This document shows, piece after piece, positions 35,158 through 43,582 of a DNA stretch of 64,000 nt. A program made the translations under genes and the position numbers. This stretch comes from JBCCGG01 sp039029395 (GTDB lineage: Bacteria; Pseudomonadota; Alphaproteobacteria; Kiloniellales; JAKSDN01), in contig JBCCGG010000016.1 in NCBI GenBank assembly GCA_039029395.1, positions 49,780 through 113,779 on the forward strand, in the 5' to 3' direction. Each line of letters starts with the position of its first letter. The stretch's first letter is position 1. The notes under the pieces were generated by a model that made no database searches, was not told where the DNA came from, and saw only the letters and a list, made by a program, of their open reading frames with translations.

Positions 35158-36165
35158 ATGCATCTCAAACATTCTCTTTCCAGGCAGGTCCTGCGCGGCG
35201 GCGCGGCACTTTCGGTAGCGCTTTTCGCCTCGGCGCTGCTGTGCGCACCTGGGCAAACCCACGCGGCCGAGCAACGCTTCATGACCATCGGCACGGCGGG
35301 CGTCACCGGTATCTATTACTCTGTCGGCGGCGCGATCTGTCGGCTGGTCAATCGGGAGCGCAAGCGCCATGGGCTGCGCTGCTCTGTCGAGAGCACCGGC
35401 GGCTCGGTCTACAATCTGCGCAACATCCGAATTGGCGAGCTCGACCTGGGCGTCGTGCAGTCGGACTGGCAGTATCACGCGGTTCAAGGCTCCAGCGTGT
35501 TCGACAAGGACGGCCCCGACCCCGAACTGCGCTCGCTGTTCTCCCTGCATCCCGACACGGTCAGCATCGTGGCCCGAAAGGACGCCGGGATCGCCAAGCT
35601 GGACGACCTCAAGGGCAAGCGGGTCAACCTGGGCAACCCTGGCTCTGGCACGCTCGCGACGGCCGAGGCCATGCTGGACGCCCTCGGCTGGACCAAGGAC
35701 GACTTTGCACTGGTCGCCGAGCTGAAATCGGCCGAGCAGTCTCAGGCGCTCTGCGACAATAAGATCGACGCCTTTTACATGGTCGCCGGCAATCCGGTCG
35801 GTAACATCCTGGAGGCGGCGACCACCTGCGAAGTGGTGTTTGTCCCGGCGGTCGGGCCCGAGATCGACAAGATGGTCGCCAGCAAGCCCTACTACCGGCA
35901 CGCCAAGGTGCCCGGCGGGCTCTACCGGGGCGCCGACCAGGACGTGCCGACCTACGGCGTAGCCGCGACCTTCGTGACCTCGAGCCAAGTGCCCGACGAC
36001 GTGGTCTACGAGTTCGTCAAGGCGGTGTTCGAGAACTTCGACGACTTCAAGAAGCTCCATCCGGCGCTGGCGCACCTCAGCAAGCAGGACATGGTGACCG
36101 AAGCCCTGAGCGCCCCCATGCACCCGGGTGCCGTCAAATACTTCACGGAAGCCGGGCTGCTCTAG
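35158..36165 (+). CDS. TAXI-family TRAP solute-binding protein
   Basis: 335 residues. Signal peptide (about 1-36, ending THAAEQ) followed by the TAXI opening FMTIGTAGVTGIYYSVGGAICRLVN, then STGGSVYNLRNIRIGELDLGVVQSD and LKGKRVNLGNPGSGTLATAEAML, all typical. It binds organic acids such as glutamate or ketoacids in the periplasm and should feed a fused DctQM permease, but none of the TAXI type is adjacent; it may share the dctPQM genes downstream. ATG preceded by GGGGAGGG. It is divergent from gntR. Confidence 0.94.
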   Translation: MHLKHSLSRQVLRGGAALSVALFASALLCAPGQTHAAEQRFMTIGTAGVTGIYYSVGGAICRLVNRERKRHGLRCSVESTGGSVYNLRNIRIGELDLGVVQSDWQYHAVQGSSVFDKDGPDPELRSLFSLHPDTVSIVARKDAGIAKLDDLKGKRVNLGNPGSGTLATAEAMLDALGWTKDDFALVAELKSAEQSQALCDNKIDAFYMVAGNPVGNILEAATTCEVVFVPAVGPEIDKMVASKPYYRHAKVPGGLYRGADQDVPTYGVAATFVTSSQVPDDVVYEFVKAVFENFDDFKKLHPALAHLSKQDMVTEALSAPMHPGAVKYFTEAGLL

Positions 36166-36167
36166 CC

Positions 36168-37112
36168 ATGCTGCAAAGCAAGGGTGGAGGGCCGCCGGTC
36201 GCGCGCGGGAGCCACGCGGCGAACGACGATCCGCGCAACGCGACGATCAAGATCTACGTCGATGGCGAGCTCCTGCCGCGGGAGGACGCCAAGGTATCGG
36301 TCTATGACAGCGGTTTTATGCTCGGCGACGGAATATGGGAGGGACTCAGGGTCTATCGCAGCAAGGTCGCCTTCCTGGAGGAGCACTTCGACCGGCTCTA
36401 CGAGTCGGCCAAGGCGCTCGATCTGGAGATCGGCCTAAGCCGGGCCGAGCTGGAGGCGGCGCTCTATCGCACGCTTAAGGCCAACGCCATGACCGACGGG
36501 GTGCACCTGCGCCTTATGGTGACCCGGGGGCGCAAGTGCGCGCCCTTTCAGGACCCGCGCCTCTCGATCTTCGGCTCGACCGTGGTGATCATCGCCGAGC
36601 ACAATCGGCCGGAGGGCACCGCGGCGGCCGAGGGCCTGAAGCTCTTCACCGTCCACGTGCACCGCCAGGCGCCGGACGCCCAAGACCCCAAGCTGAACTC
36701 CCACAGCAAGCTGAACTGCGTGACCGCGCTGATCCAAGCGCTGAAGGCCGGGGCCGACGAAGCCCTGATGCTCGACCCACAGGGCTTCGTCAACACCTGC
36801 AACTCAACCAACTTCTTCATCGTGCGGAAGGGCGAGGTCTGGACCTCTACCGGCGATCACTGCATCAATGGCGTGACCCGGGGCAAGATCATCGCGCTGT
36901 GCAGGGAAAACGCCATTCCCGTGTTCGAGCGCAACTATTCGCTTGCCGACGTCTACGGCGCCGACGAGGCCTTCGTCACCGGCACCTGCGGCGCCCAGAC
37001 CCCGGTCGTCCAGGTCGACGGACGCGTGATCGGCGAGGGCAAGCCAGGGCCCATGTTTCAGCGCTTGCGCGGGCTCTACAAGGATCTCGTCGAGCGCCAC
37101 TGCGCGGGGTGA
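36168..37112 (+). CDS. Class IV aminotransferase (branched-chain / D-amino acid type)
   Basis: 314 residues, PLP fold type IV. KVSVYDSGFMLGDGIWEGLRVY and RLYESAKALDLEIG are the N-terminal signature; the PLP Lys is K181 in LNSHSKLNCV, and GFVNTCNSTNFFIV plus GVTRGKIIALC complete the cofactor site. It interconverts amino and keto acids. It starts two bases after the TAXI stop and precedes dctP, so the cluster probably takes up and transaminates one substrate. Direction and substrate are uncertain. Confidence 0.92.
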   Translation: MLQSKGGGPPVARGSHAANDDPRNATIKIYVDGELLPREDAKVSVYDSGFMLGDGIWEGLRVYRSKVAFLEEHFDRLYESAKALDLEIGLSRAELEAALYRTLKANAMTDGVHLRLMVTRGRKCAPFQDPRLSIFGSTVVIIAEHNRPEGTAAAEGLKLFTVHVHRQAPDAQDPKLNSHSKLNCVTALIQALKAGADEALMLDPQGFVNTCNSTNFFIVRKGEVWTSTGDHCINGVTRGKIIALCRENAIPVFERNYSLADVYGADEAFVTGTCGAQTPVVQVDGRVIGEGKPGPMFQRLRGLYKDLVERHCAG

Positions 37113-37199
37113 CAGGGGCAAGCGCGCTGGCTCGACAAGCGGCCCCTGCCTCCTGTACGGTCACAGCCAATCATAAAGCTGTTCGAACGGGAGGAAATC

Positions 37200-38177
37200 A
37201 TGAGACATGCACCCCTAGCCCTGATCGCCGCCGGCGCGCTGGTCGGCTCGACCGCGCTGGCCCAGGCCGCCGATAGCTGGGATATGCCGACGCCCTATCC
37301 GGACGGCAACTTCCACACCCAGAACGTGCGCGCCTTCGCCGAGGACGTGAAGTCCATGACCGGCGGCGAGCTGGACATCCAGGTGCACAGCGGCGCCTCG
37401 CTGTTCAAGATGCCCGAGATCAAACGCGCGGTGCGTTCGGGCCAGGCGCCGATCGGTGAAATTCTGTTGTCGGCCTACGGCAATGAAAGCCCGATCTTCG
37501 AGGTCGACGGCATCCCATTCCTGGCGGCCGGCTACGACAACGCCTGGAAGCTCTACCAGGCCCAGAAGCCGATCCTCGAGGGCTTGCTCGCGGAGGAAGG
37601 CCTGATGCTGCTGTTCTCCGTGCCCTGGCCAGGCCAGGCGCTTTACACCCAGGAGGCGATCAGTTCGGTCGACGACATGAAGGGCGTCAAGTTCCGCGCC
37701 TACAACGCCGCTACCTCGCGCCTGGCCGAGCTGATGGGTGCGCTGCCGACAACCGTGCAGTACGCCGAGGTGCCCCAAGCCTTCGCGACTGGGCTGGTCA
37801 GCTCCATGTTGACCTCGGGCACGACCGGCGTGGACACCCAATCCTGGGACTTCGTGAAGTACTTCTACGACACCAACGCGATGCACCCGAAGAACGCGAC
37901 CTTCGTCAACAAGAAGTCCTTCGACAAGCTCGATCCGGCGGTCCAGGAGGCGGTGCGCAAGGCCGCCGCCGCGGCCGAGGAGCGCGGCTGGCAGATGAGC
38001 CGCCAGGCCGGCAGTGCTGCCGTGCAGGAGCTGCGGGACAACAACATGGAAGTGGTGACCCCCGACGACAAGCTGATGGGCCAGTTGGAAACAATCGGCG
38101 GCACCATGACCGACGAGTGGCTCGCCAAGGCGGGGGCCCAGGGAAAGACCCTGATCGACAACTATAACGCCCAATAG
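37200..38177 (+). CDS. dctP: TRAP transporter solute-binding protein DctP
   Basis: 325 residues. Signal peptide (LALIAAGALVGSTALAQAA) and DctP pattern: HTQNVRAFAEDVKSMTGGELDIQVHSGASLFK, LPTTVQYAEVPQAFATGLVSSMLTSGTTGVDTQSWDFVKYFYDTN. Periplasmic receptor for a carboxylate. GGGAGGAAATC precedes the ATG. It is separated from dctQ by a very strong stem-loop, probably so that the receptor is made in excess over the membrane subunits. Confidence 0.95.
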   Translation: MRHAPLALIAAGALVGSTALAQAADSWDMPTPYPDGNFHTQNVRAFAEDVKSMTGGELDIQVHSGASLFKMPEIKRAVRSGQAPIGEILLSAYGNESPIFEVDGIPFLAAGYDNAWKLYQAQKPILEGLLAEEGLMLLFSVPWPGQALYTQEAISSVDDMKGVKFRAYNAATSRLAELMGALPTTVQYAEVPQAFATGLVSSMLTSGTTGVDTQSWDFVKYFYDTNAMHPKNATFVNKKSFDKLDPAVQEAVRKAAAAAEERGWQMSRQAGSAAVQELRDNNMEVVTPDDKLMGQLETIGGTMTDEWLAKAGAQGKTLIDNYNAQ

Positions 38178-38190
38178 GCGGCGGAGCGCG

Positions 38191-38220
38191 ACCGGGCGCC
38201 CGACTCCTCGGGCGCCCGGT
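38191..38220 (+). terminator. Strong intra-operon stem-loop between dctP and dctQ
   Basis: ACCGGGCGCCCGA and TCGGGCGCCCGGT form a perfect 13-bp stem with a CTCC loop. It begins 13 bases after dctP and ends 14 bases before dctQ. The following TGTCTTG is not a clean T-run, so it is better read as a partial terminator or mRNA-stabilising structure. Confidence 0.8.
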
Positions 38221-38234
38221 TGTCTTGAACAGCC

Positions 38235-38765
38235 ATGCGCGCGCTGCTCGACGGACTCTACAAGCTGGCCGGGGCCTTGGCCGCGGTCTTCCTCACGGCG
38301 ATCGCCGTGCTTATCCTGGCTCAGATCATCGGCCGATTCTTCAACGTGCTGGTGCCCTCGGCCAACGAGTTCGCCGGCTTTTCCATGGCCGCCTCGTCGT
38401 TCTTGGCGCTCGCCTACACCTTTCGCGCCGGCGGCCACATCCGGGTGACCTTGGTGATCTTGCGCCTGCCAGAGGGAACGCGCCGGATCTTCGAGCTGAC
38501 CTCGCTCGCGGCCGGCGCCGTGCTTATCGCTTTCTTCGCTTGGCACGCGGTGCTGCTGGTGCTGGATTCCTGGGAGTACGACGACCTTTCCGACGGCCTG
38601 ATCGCGATTCCCTTGTGGATTCCCCAGTGCGGCATGGCGGCCGGCCTGATCGTGCTGGCGATCGCGCTGGTCGACGAGCTGGTTCAGGTGATCCGCGGCC
38701 ATACGCCCTCCTATGCCACCGCCGAGGACGTGGTGCTCGGCCCGCTCGCCAAGCCGGACGACTGA
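38235..38765 (+). CDS. dctQ: TRAP transporter small permease DctQ
   Basis: 176 residues with four membrane helices (AALAAVFLTAIAVLILAQIIGRFF; AGFSMAASSFLALAYTFR; LAAGAVLIAFFAWHAVLLV; AAGLIVLAIALVDEL), as normal for DctQ. The motif FRAGGHIRVTL is conserved. Small inner-membrane subunit that pairs with DctM, whose gene follows after three bases. Confidence 0.94.
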   Translation: MRALLDGLYKLAGALAAVFLTAIAVLILAQIIGRFFNVLVPSANEFAGFSMAASSFLALAYTFRAGGHIRVTLVILRLPEGTRRIFELTSLAAGAVLIAFFAWHAVLLVLDSWEYDDLSDGLIAIPLWIPQCGMAAGLIVLAIALVDELVQVIRGHTPSYATAEDVVLGPLAKPDD

Positions 38766-38768
38766 CCG

Positions 38769-40073
38769 ATGGAGCTCGCCCTCAACGCCGGCTTTCTGAT
38801 CGTCCTGCTGCTGCTCTTCCTGGCCGGCGGCCTGTGGGTCGCCATGTCCCTGTTGGCGATCGGCTTCGTCGGCATGGTGCTCTTCAGCAACGCGCCGGCC
38901 GGCTCGGTCATGGCCACCACGGTCTGGGGCTCGAGCGCTTCCTGGACGCTGACCGCCCTGCCGCTCTTCGTCTGGATGGGCGAGATCCTGTTCCGCACCA
39001 AACTTTCGGAGGACATGTTCCGTGGCCTGGCGCCGTGGCTCACTCGCCTGCCCGGCCGGCTCATGCACGTCAACATCATCGGCTGCGCGGTCTTCGCCGC
39101 GGTGTCCGGCTCCTCGGCGGCAACCGCCATGACGATCGGCAAGATGGCCGTGCCCGAGCTTTCCAAGCGTGGCTACGACGAGAAGATGACGATCGGCACC
39201 CTGGCCGGCTCCGGCACGCTGGGACTGCTGATCCCGCCCTCGATCATTCTGATCGTCTACGGCGTTTCGGCCGAGGTCTCGATCGCGCGGCTTTTCATCG
39301 CCGGGGTTTTGCCGGGCCTGCTTCTGGTCGTGCTGTTCATGGGCTACGTCATTCTCTGGGCTTTGCTTCACCCGGGCAAAACGCCGCCCAGCGACATCCG
39401 CCTCAAGCTCCTGGAGCGGCTTTATGCCTCGCGCCGCCTGATCCCGGTCTTGGCGCTGATCGTCTTCGTGATCGGCTCGATCTATTGGGGCTGGGCGACC
39501 GCGACCGAGGCCGCCGCCTTCGGGGTCGCCGGGGCGCTCGCGCTCTCCCTGGTGACCGGTCAGCTCAATTGGACGACCTTCCGGGAGAGCCTGATGGGTG
39601 CGACCCGCACGTCCTGCATGATCGCCTTCATCCTGGCGGGCGCGGCTTTCCTCTCGGTCACCATGGGCTACACGCGCATTCCCTCGACGCTGGCTGAATG
39701 GATCAAAACCTTCGAGCTCTCGCCCTACATGTTGCTGGCGGTGCTGACGCTCTTCTTCGTGGTGCTAGGCTGCTTCCTCGACGGCATCTCCGTGGTCGTA
39801 TTGACCACCTCGGTGATCCTGCCCATGGTCCAGGCGGCCGGCATCGACCTCCTGTGGTTCGGCATTTACGTGGTGCTCGTCGTCGAGATGTCCCAGATCA
39901 CCCCGCCGGTCGGCTTCAACCTCTTCGTGCTGCAAGGCCTCACCGGCCGCAACATTCTTAACATTGCGCAAACCGCCCTGCCGTTCTTCCTGTTGCTGGT
40001 GCTCGCGGTCGCGATCATCATCGCCTTTCCGGAAATCGCGACCTACCTGCCGAGCGTGATGACGGCCAGGTGA
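38769..40073 (+). CDS. dctM: TRAP transporter large permease DctM
   Basis: 434 residues, about twelve membrane helices; typical features include AVSGSSAATAMTIGKMAVPEL, GTLGLLIPPSIILIVYG and SQITPPVGFNLFVLQGL. Sodium-driven carboxylate uptake together with DctP and DctQ. The last 160 residues are echoed by a decayed copy at 41.8-42.1 kb beyond an AT-rich insertion. It ends the operon. Confidence 0.96.
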   Translation: MELALNAGFLIVLLLLFLAGGLWVAMSLLAIGFVGMVLFSNAPAGSVMATTVWGSSASWTLTALPLFVWMGEILFRTKLSEDMFRGLAPWLTRLPGRLMHVNIIGCAVFAAVSGSSAATAMTIGKMAVPELSKRGYDEKMTIGTLAGSGTLGLLIPPSIILIVYGVSAEVSIARLFIAGVLPGLLLVVLFMGYVILWALLHPGKTPPSDIRLKLLERLYASRRLIPVLALIVFVIGSIYWGWATATEAAAFGVAGALALSLVTGQLNWTTFRESLMGATRTSCMIAFILAGAAFLSVTMGYTRIPSTLAEWIKTFELSPYMLLAVLTLFFVVLGCFLDGISVVVLTTSVILPMVQAAGIDLLWFGIYVVLVVEMSQITPPVGFNLFVLQGLTGRNILNIAQTALPFFLLLVLAVAIIIAFPEIATYLPSVMTAR

Positions 40074-40238
40074 GGGGGATGGGGTGTTTGTATGGTCACA
40101 AGGAGTGCAAAATCCAATTCGCTATGCTATTGATGAAATGATCTCAGAAAAGTTGTAAGTCTTGATCGGGCGATAGGATGGAGTGTTGATTGCGTGATCT
40201 CAGAATCTAAGTGGTTTCCTGGTAACTGGAGTTTGGCC

Positions 40239-40961
40239 ATGTACCCTGTTGCGAAAATCGTGGCGTACGTCGCAATACTTCTTGCGGCAAATTCTGCAAC
40301 CGCATTTGATAAAGAGAATTTTGATCTTCTCAAGCAGCTGATGATTGATGGTTGTTCACTTGGAATGGAATTTGAAGTTGAGGTAGAAGGCGACGGAAAC
40401 ATTTCTATGTTTCTTAGCAGGGGTGCGGAGGGATCTGTCTCATTTCAGAAAAAAGAACTTCCAGCAATCGTGTCTGAGATCGAGGGTGATATTGCGAAAC
40501 AATCACTGGCAGCAGACACACGGGCGTGCATGGAGCGTTTCATGAATAGACTGTTTGACGCCGTGTTGAACGCAGATACTCAGAGCGAACACCAGCCACC
40601 ATCGCGTTCAGATCCGGGTTCCAATTTCAACATTGCATTGGCTGCGGCTCGGCAGTTGGAAAATACCTTACAGCGAGAGTTTCAGTTTGTCGACATTGCG
40701 GAAGCTGCGATGTGCCAAGGTAAATTTGAAACAGCGCTTGAAGCTATTGATGAACTGGAACCCGATTTAACTCGTGAGTTTCTCATCAGGGATTTAGCAT
40801 ATATGTCGCTCTGTGCTAGGGATTTTGAGTTTTCTTTGGGTATAACATCGCGAATGGATGAAGGCGTTACAAGAGACCATATTGTTCATCGAATTAGTGA
40901 ACTAGCTACAAGTGGCGAAAATTGCTATCCGCATGAAGCTACCATTCATGCATGCGACTAG
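40239..40961 (+). CDS. Secreted hypothetical protein in AT-rich insert
   Basis: 240 residues from the ATG at 40239 (GGAG eight bases upstream); a GTG at 40194 is an alternative. Signal peptide MYPVAKIVAYVAILLAANSATA, then a mature part with CSLGMEFEVEVEGDGNISMF and helical repeats (LAAARQLENTLQREFQFVDIAEAAMCQGKFETALEAIDEL) that resemble TPR-like units. Base composition is much lower in GC than its neighbours, suggesting recent acquisition. No named family recognised. The gene is convergent with the lipoprotein gene (stops overlap by four bases). Confidence 0.7.
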   Translation: MYPVAKIVAYVAILLAANSATAFDKENFDLLKQLMIDGCSLGMEFEVEVEGDGNISMFLSRGAEGSVSFQKKELPAIVSEIEGDIAKQSLAADTRACMERFMNRLFDAVLNADTQSEHQPPSRSDPGSNFNIALAAARQLENTLQREFQFVDIAEAAMCQGKFETALEAIDELEPDLTREFLIRDLAYMSLCARDFEFSLGITSRMDEGVTRDHIVHRISELATSGENCYPHEATIHACD

Positions 40962-41590
40962 TTGGAACTTCCAACTTTTTCCAAATGATCAAGTTGGATC
41001 GGTGTTGGAGATACAAAAATTTTTTTTGTTAACTCTATCAATCGATCTCTTGTATCATCGTCGTAGGGTTTCTGATCTAACTCGAACATAAGTATCTCCA
41101 TGGCGTGCAGTGCGGTGGTTCGATCCACAATGCGGACGAAAATTCGTTCATAAGATGAATGATCGATCAATCCATTCTGGTAGGCTTGGCACAGTTCGAA
41201 CAATAGCTCCCGCATGTTATGAACACGTTGACCACTTTCATGAGTCAGACGCGCAGCACCCTGAGTGCTAAAGGTTTTTTCCTGGTGGGAAGCATCGGCC
41301 GGGCGCTCTCTCTCGAGTGGGCCTTTCTCGAGATTATGGAAGGATGTTGTCGCGCTAACGAGTGTTTCGACGCGTTCTAAGTATTGATCTTTGCTCTTCA
41401 ACGACGGTTCGACGCACGCAGTGAATCGACCTCTCTGGTCATTGTGTACAATATGAACAATTCGGCCATCACTCGGAAGATTGACGATCGTGTCACTCTG
41501 AGGAGAAGGCCACTGACAGCCATGCAAAACTGCAAAAAAGATGCAAAACAAGACGCCACGAATGATACCCGGTATTGTACATTTGATCAT
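40958..41590 (-). CDS. Hypothetical lipoprotein in AT-rich insert
   Basis: 210 residues. The N-terminus GVLFCIFFAVLHGC ends in a lipobox-like LHGC, so Cys25 is probably lipidated. The rest is soluble and helical with ELLFELCQAYQNGLIDHSSYERIFVRIVDRTTALHAMEILMFEL. Low GC like its partner. It may be an envelope protein working with the convergent gene. Family unknown. Confidence 0.65.
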   Translation of the reverse strand: MIKCTIPGIIRGVLFCIFFAVLHGCQWPSPQSDTIVNLPSDGRIVHIVHNDQRGRFTACVEPSLKSKDQYLERVETLVSATTSFHNLEKGPLERERPADASHQEKTFSTQGAARLTHESGQRVHNMRELLFELCQAYQNGLIDHSSYERIFVRIVDRTTALHAMEILMFELDQKPYDDDTRDRLIELTKKIFVSPTPIQLDHLEKVGSSN

Positions 41591-41810
41591 TGAACAAGTG
41601 TCCTAGCTTGCAAAAAATCATAGATAGTAGTTTGCTATACTTGCGCCTCCCATCCTGATCAAAGTTGTTCAACTCAAAAAATGTACGAATTTGGAACAAG
41701 CTTTCTTGTGATCCAACGTTTGAGCCTAACCTTCATCTCTAATCCGTTTGAAGATTTTACACGATATCGAAAGATTGTAAAACTAACATTCAGAACGATT
41801 TCCTCATGCC

Positions 41811-42106
41811 ATGCTCGTCGTGCATGATCGCTTTCGTCATGGCGGGCGCTGCCTTTCTGTCGGTCACAATGGGCTATGCCCGCATTCCCTCGACCTTGGC
41901 CGAGTGGATCAAAATCATGGAGCTTTCGCCCCATGTTCTTGCCCGTGTTGACACCGTTCTTCATTTTGCTAGGCTGCTTCTTAGGTGGCACATCGGTGGT
42001 GGTTCTGACCACCACTGCGATTATACTGCTCATGCTCGCGGTCGCGATTATCGTCGCCTTTCCGAAGATTGCCACCTACTTGCCGAGCGTCATGACGGCC
42101 AGATGA
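41811..42106 (+). pseudogene. dctM: Decayed dctM 3' fragment
   Basis: The sequence encodes SCMIAFVMAGAAFLSVTMGY and then ARIPSTLAEWIK, matching the intact DctM (SCMIAFILAGAAFLSVTMGY, TRIPSTLAEWIK), then shifts frame to continue FFILLGCFLGGTSVVVLTTTAIIL, lacks about 67 residues, and ends LMLAVAIIVAFPKIATYLPSVMTAR, identical over its last eleven residues to the DctM C-terminus. It has no start, a frameshift and an internal deletion, so it cannot make a permease. It lies in the same orientation as dctM, 1.7 kb away, beyond the AT-rich insert. Confidence 0.88.
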
Positions 42107-42116
42107 GCAGGCAAGG

Positions 42117-42791
42117 TCAAAGCCCGCTCTTCAAGCCCTTGATGCCGGCGAAGACGTCTTCCTCGATGGCCTCGCGCACCGCCTTGGCGTCCCGGGCGCG
42201 CAGCGCCGCGACGATTTCCACATGATGGGCGTTGGTGTTGCGGCCCGACGTGTTGGCCCGTTCGATGCCTTGCCGGAACCAGGGGCCGACCTGGAGCCAC
42301 AGCATGTCGATCATGCCGAGCAAGGTCGGTCGGCCGGCCGCGCCGTAGACCGTGAAATGAAAGCTGTAGTGGTTCGAGATGTAGGAGTCGTAGTCCTCCT
42401 CCTTCAAGGCAACCGCCATCTCGTCGATCAGCTGCCCCATGCGGTCGATCGCCCCTCCTGACAGCTTCGGCGTGGCGTACTGCCCCGCCATGCCCTCCAG
42501 GGACCTGCGAATCTCGTGCAGCTCGATCAGTCGCTCGTCGGTCATGTTGGGGACGCGGATCGTCCGGCTGCTCGACAGCTCCAGCGCGCCGTCCGCGACC
42601 AGCCGGTTCAGGGCGTCGCGAACCGGCATCAGGCTGGTGTTGAACTCCTCGGCAAGCGGGCGAAGCGGCAGCTTTTGGCCCGGGACCACGTGGCCGCCCA
42701 TAAGCAGCAGTCGGCAGCGCTGAAGAATCTGATCGCGGAGAGGCTCGCCGGAGGATCTTTCGATTTTTGTCAGCGCGCTCCGAGGTGACAT
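42117..42791 (-). CDS. GntR-family transcriptional regulator (FCD type)
   Basis: 224 residues from the ATG at 42791 (MSPRSALTKIERSSG); in-frame codons upstream to 42911 are less likely. The winged-helix DNA-binding domain is at about 15-80 (LRDQILQRCRLLLMGGHVVPGQKLPLRPLAEEFNTSLMPVRDALNRLVADGALEL) and a FCD domain follows (LHEIRRSLEGMAGQYA; HYSFHFTVYGAAGRPTLLGMIDMLWLQVGPWF). It probably controls the divergent binding-protein genes at 43.1-44.7 kb. Confidence 0.9.
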   Translation of the reverse strand: MSPRSALTKIERSSGEPLRDQILQRCRLLLMGGHVVPGQKLPLRPLAEEFNTSLMPVRDALNRLVADGALELSSSRTIRVPNMTDERLIELHEIRRSLEGMAGQYATPKLSGGAIDRMGQLIDEMAVALKEEDYDSYISNHYSFHFTVYGAAGRPTLLGMIDMLWLQVGPWFRQGIERANTSGRNTNAHHVEIVAALRARDAKAVREAIEEDVFAGIKGLKSGL

Positions 42792-42911
42792 ATCGCGATC
42801 TTGACTGGTGGGCGGGATCGATCGCTCGTCGCGCAATCCCGGTCGGGGCCGATTGTGCGTTGCTCGAGCGGATCTAGCAACATGGTCGAATTTCGAGCGT
42901 GAAAGATTCAA

Positions 42912-43118
42912 TAATCAAAATTGTAATAACAAGAGAATCTTAATAAAAAAGCGTTTATACAATAAGTTATGATTCTTTAAGAAAATCAGTTGTCACAAAA
43001 ATACAACTGTGATAACAAATTTCCATCCTAAGGCGCGCGGGGTAGGGAGCTTGACCGGAAGGCTCTTGAGAACGTTGCCGGGCGCCCTCGAAGTCCAGCA
43101 AGGGGAGGATTTGGACCG
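42912..43118. promoter_or_regulatory. AT-rich divergent promoter region with near-palindrome
   Basis: About 200 bases of unusually AT-rich DNA between the gntR gene and the small secreted protein gene. Around 42990-43018 there is an imperfect palindrome, TTGTCACA...TGTGATAACAA, a plausible GntR operator. No coding sequence seen. Confidence 0.45.
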
Positions 43119-43493
43119 ATGTTTCGCACGATACCTAAAGCCGTTTCGGCGGTCGGCCTGGTGGCTGCGGCCTGCATGGCGCTCTCGCTCACGGCCACTG
43201 CCGGCGAGTTGGCCAAGGGCGATCAGATCTCCGACACGGTCAGCGGCAAGACCTACCAGGGCAGCATGCTCAAGGATTCTTTCGTCGAGTATTACGACGC
43301 CGACGGCACGATCCGTGGCGGCGACTACAAGGGCACATGGCGGGTCACCGAGGACGCCATGTGCTTCACCTACGGCGATAACCCCGAAAAGTGCTGGGGG
43401 CTCGAGATCAACGGCCCGGCCGTCACCCTCTACAAGGACGGCAAGGTGGATGGCACGGGCATCCTGATCGACGGCAACCCCAACAACTTCTGA
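43119..43493 (+). CDS. Small secreted hypothetical protein
   Basis: 124 residues with a signal peptide (VGLVAAACMALSLTATAG). The mature domain of about 95 residues, GKTYQGSMLKDSFVEYYDADGTIRGGDYKGTWRVTEDAMCFTYGDNPEKCWGLEINGPAVTLY, has two Cys that could form a disulfide and resembles small periplasmic beta-barrel proteins of the DUF995 type. It precedes the PotD-like gene by about 90 bases. Confidence 0.75.
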   Translation: MFRTIPKAVSAVGLVAAACMALSLTATAGELAKGDQISDTVSGKTYQGSMLKDSFVEYYDADGTIRGGDYKGTWRVTEDAMCFTYGDNPEKCWGLEINGPAVTLYKDGKVDGTGILIDGNPNNF

Positions 43494-43582
43494 GCGCCCC
43501 GGCGTTCACGCTGGTGCCCGGCTGAGCCGGCAAGGTTGCGCCGGGCCTGGCGTCCGAGTCTGTAATAGTGGAGGGCGAACAC

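Noticed and set aside
37215..39371. 718-codon minus-strand frame across dctP-dctM
   Set aside because: His/Gln/Arg-rich composition and complete overlap with three convincing TRAP genes.
43119..43493. Small secreted protein as a PEP-CTERM exosortase substrate
   Set aside because: No PEP motif, C-terminal helix or Arg-rich end; no PEP-CTERM protein was found in the window.
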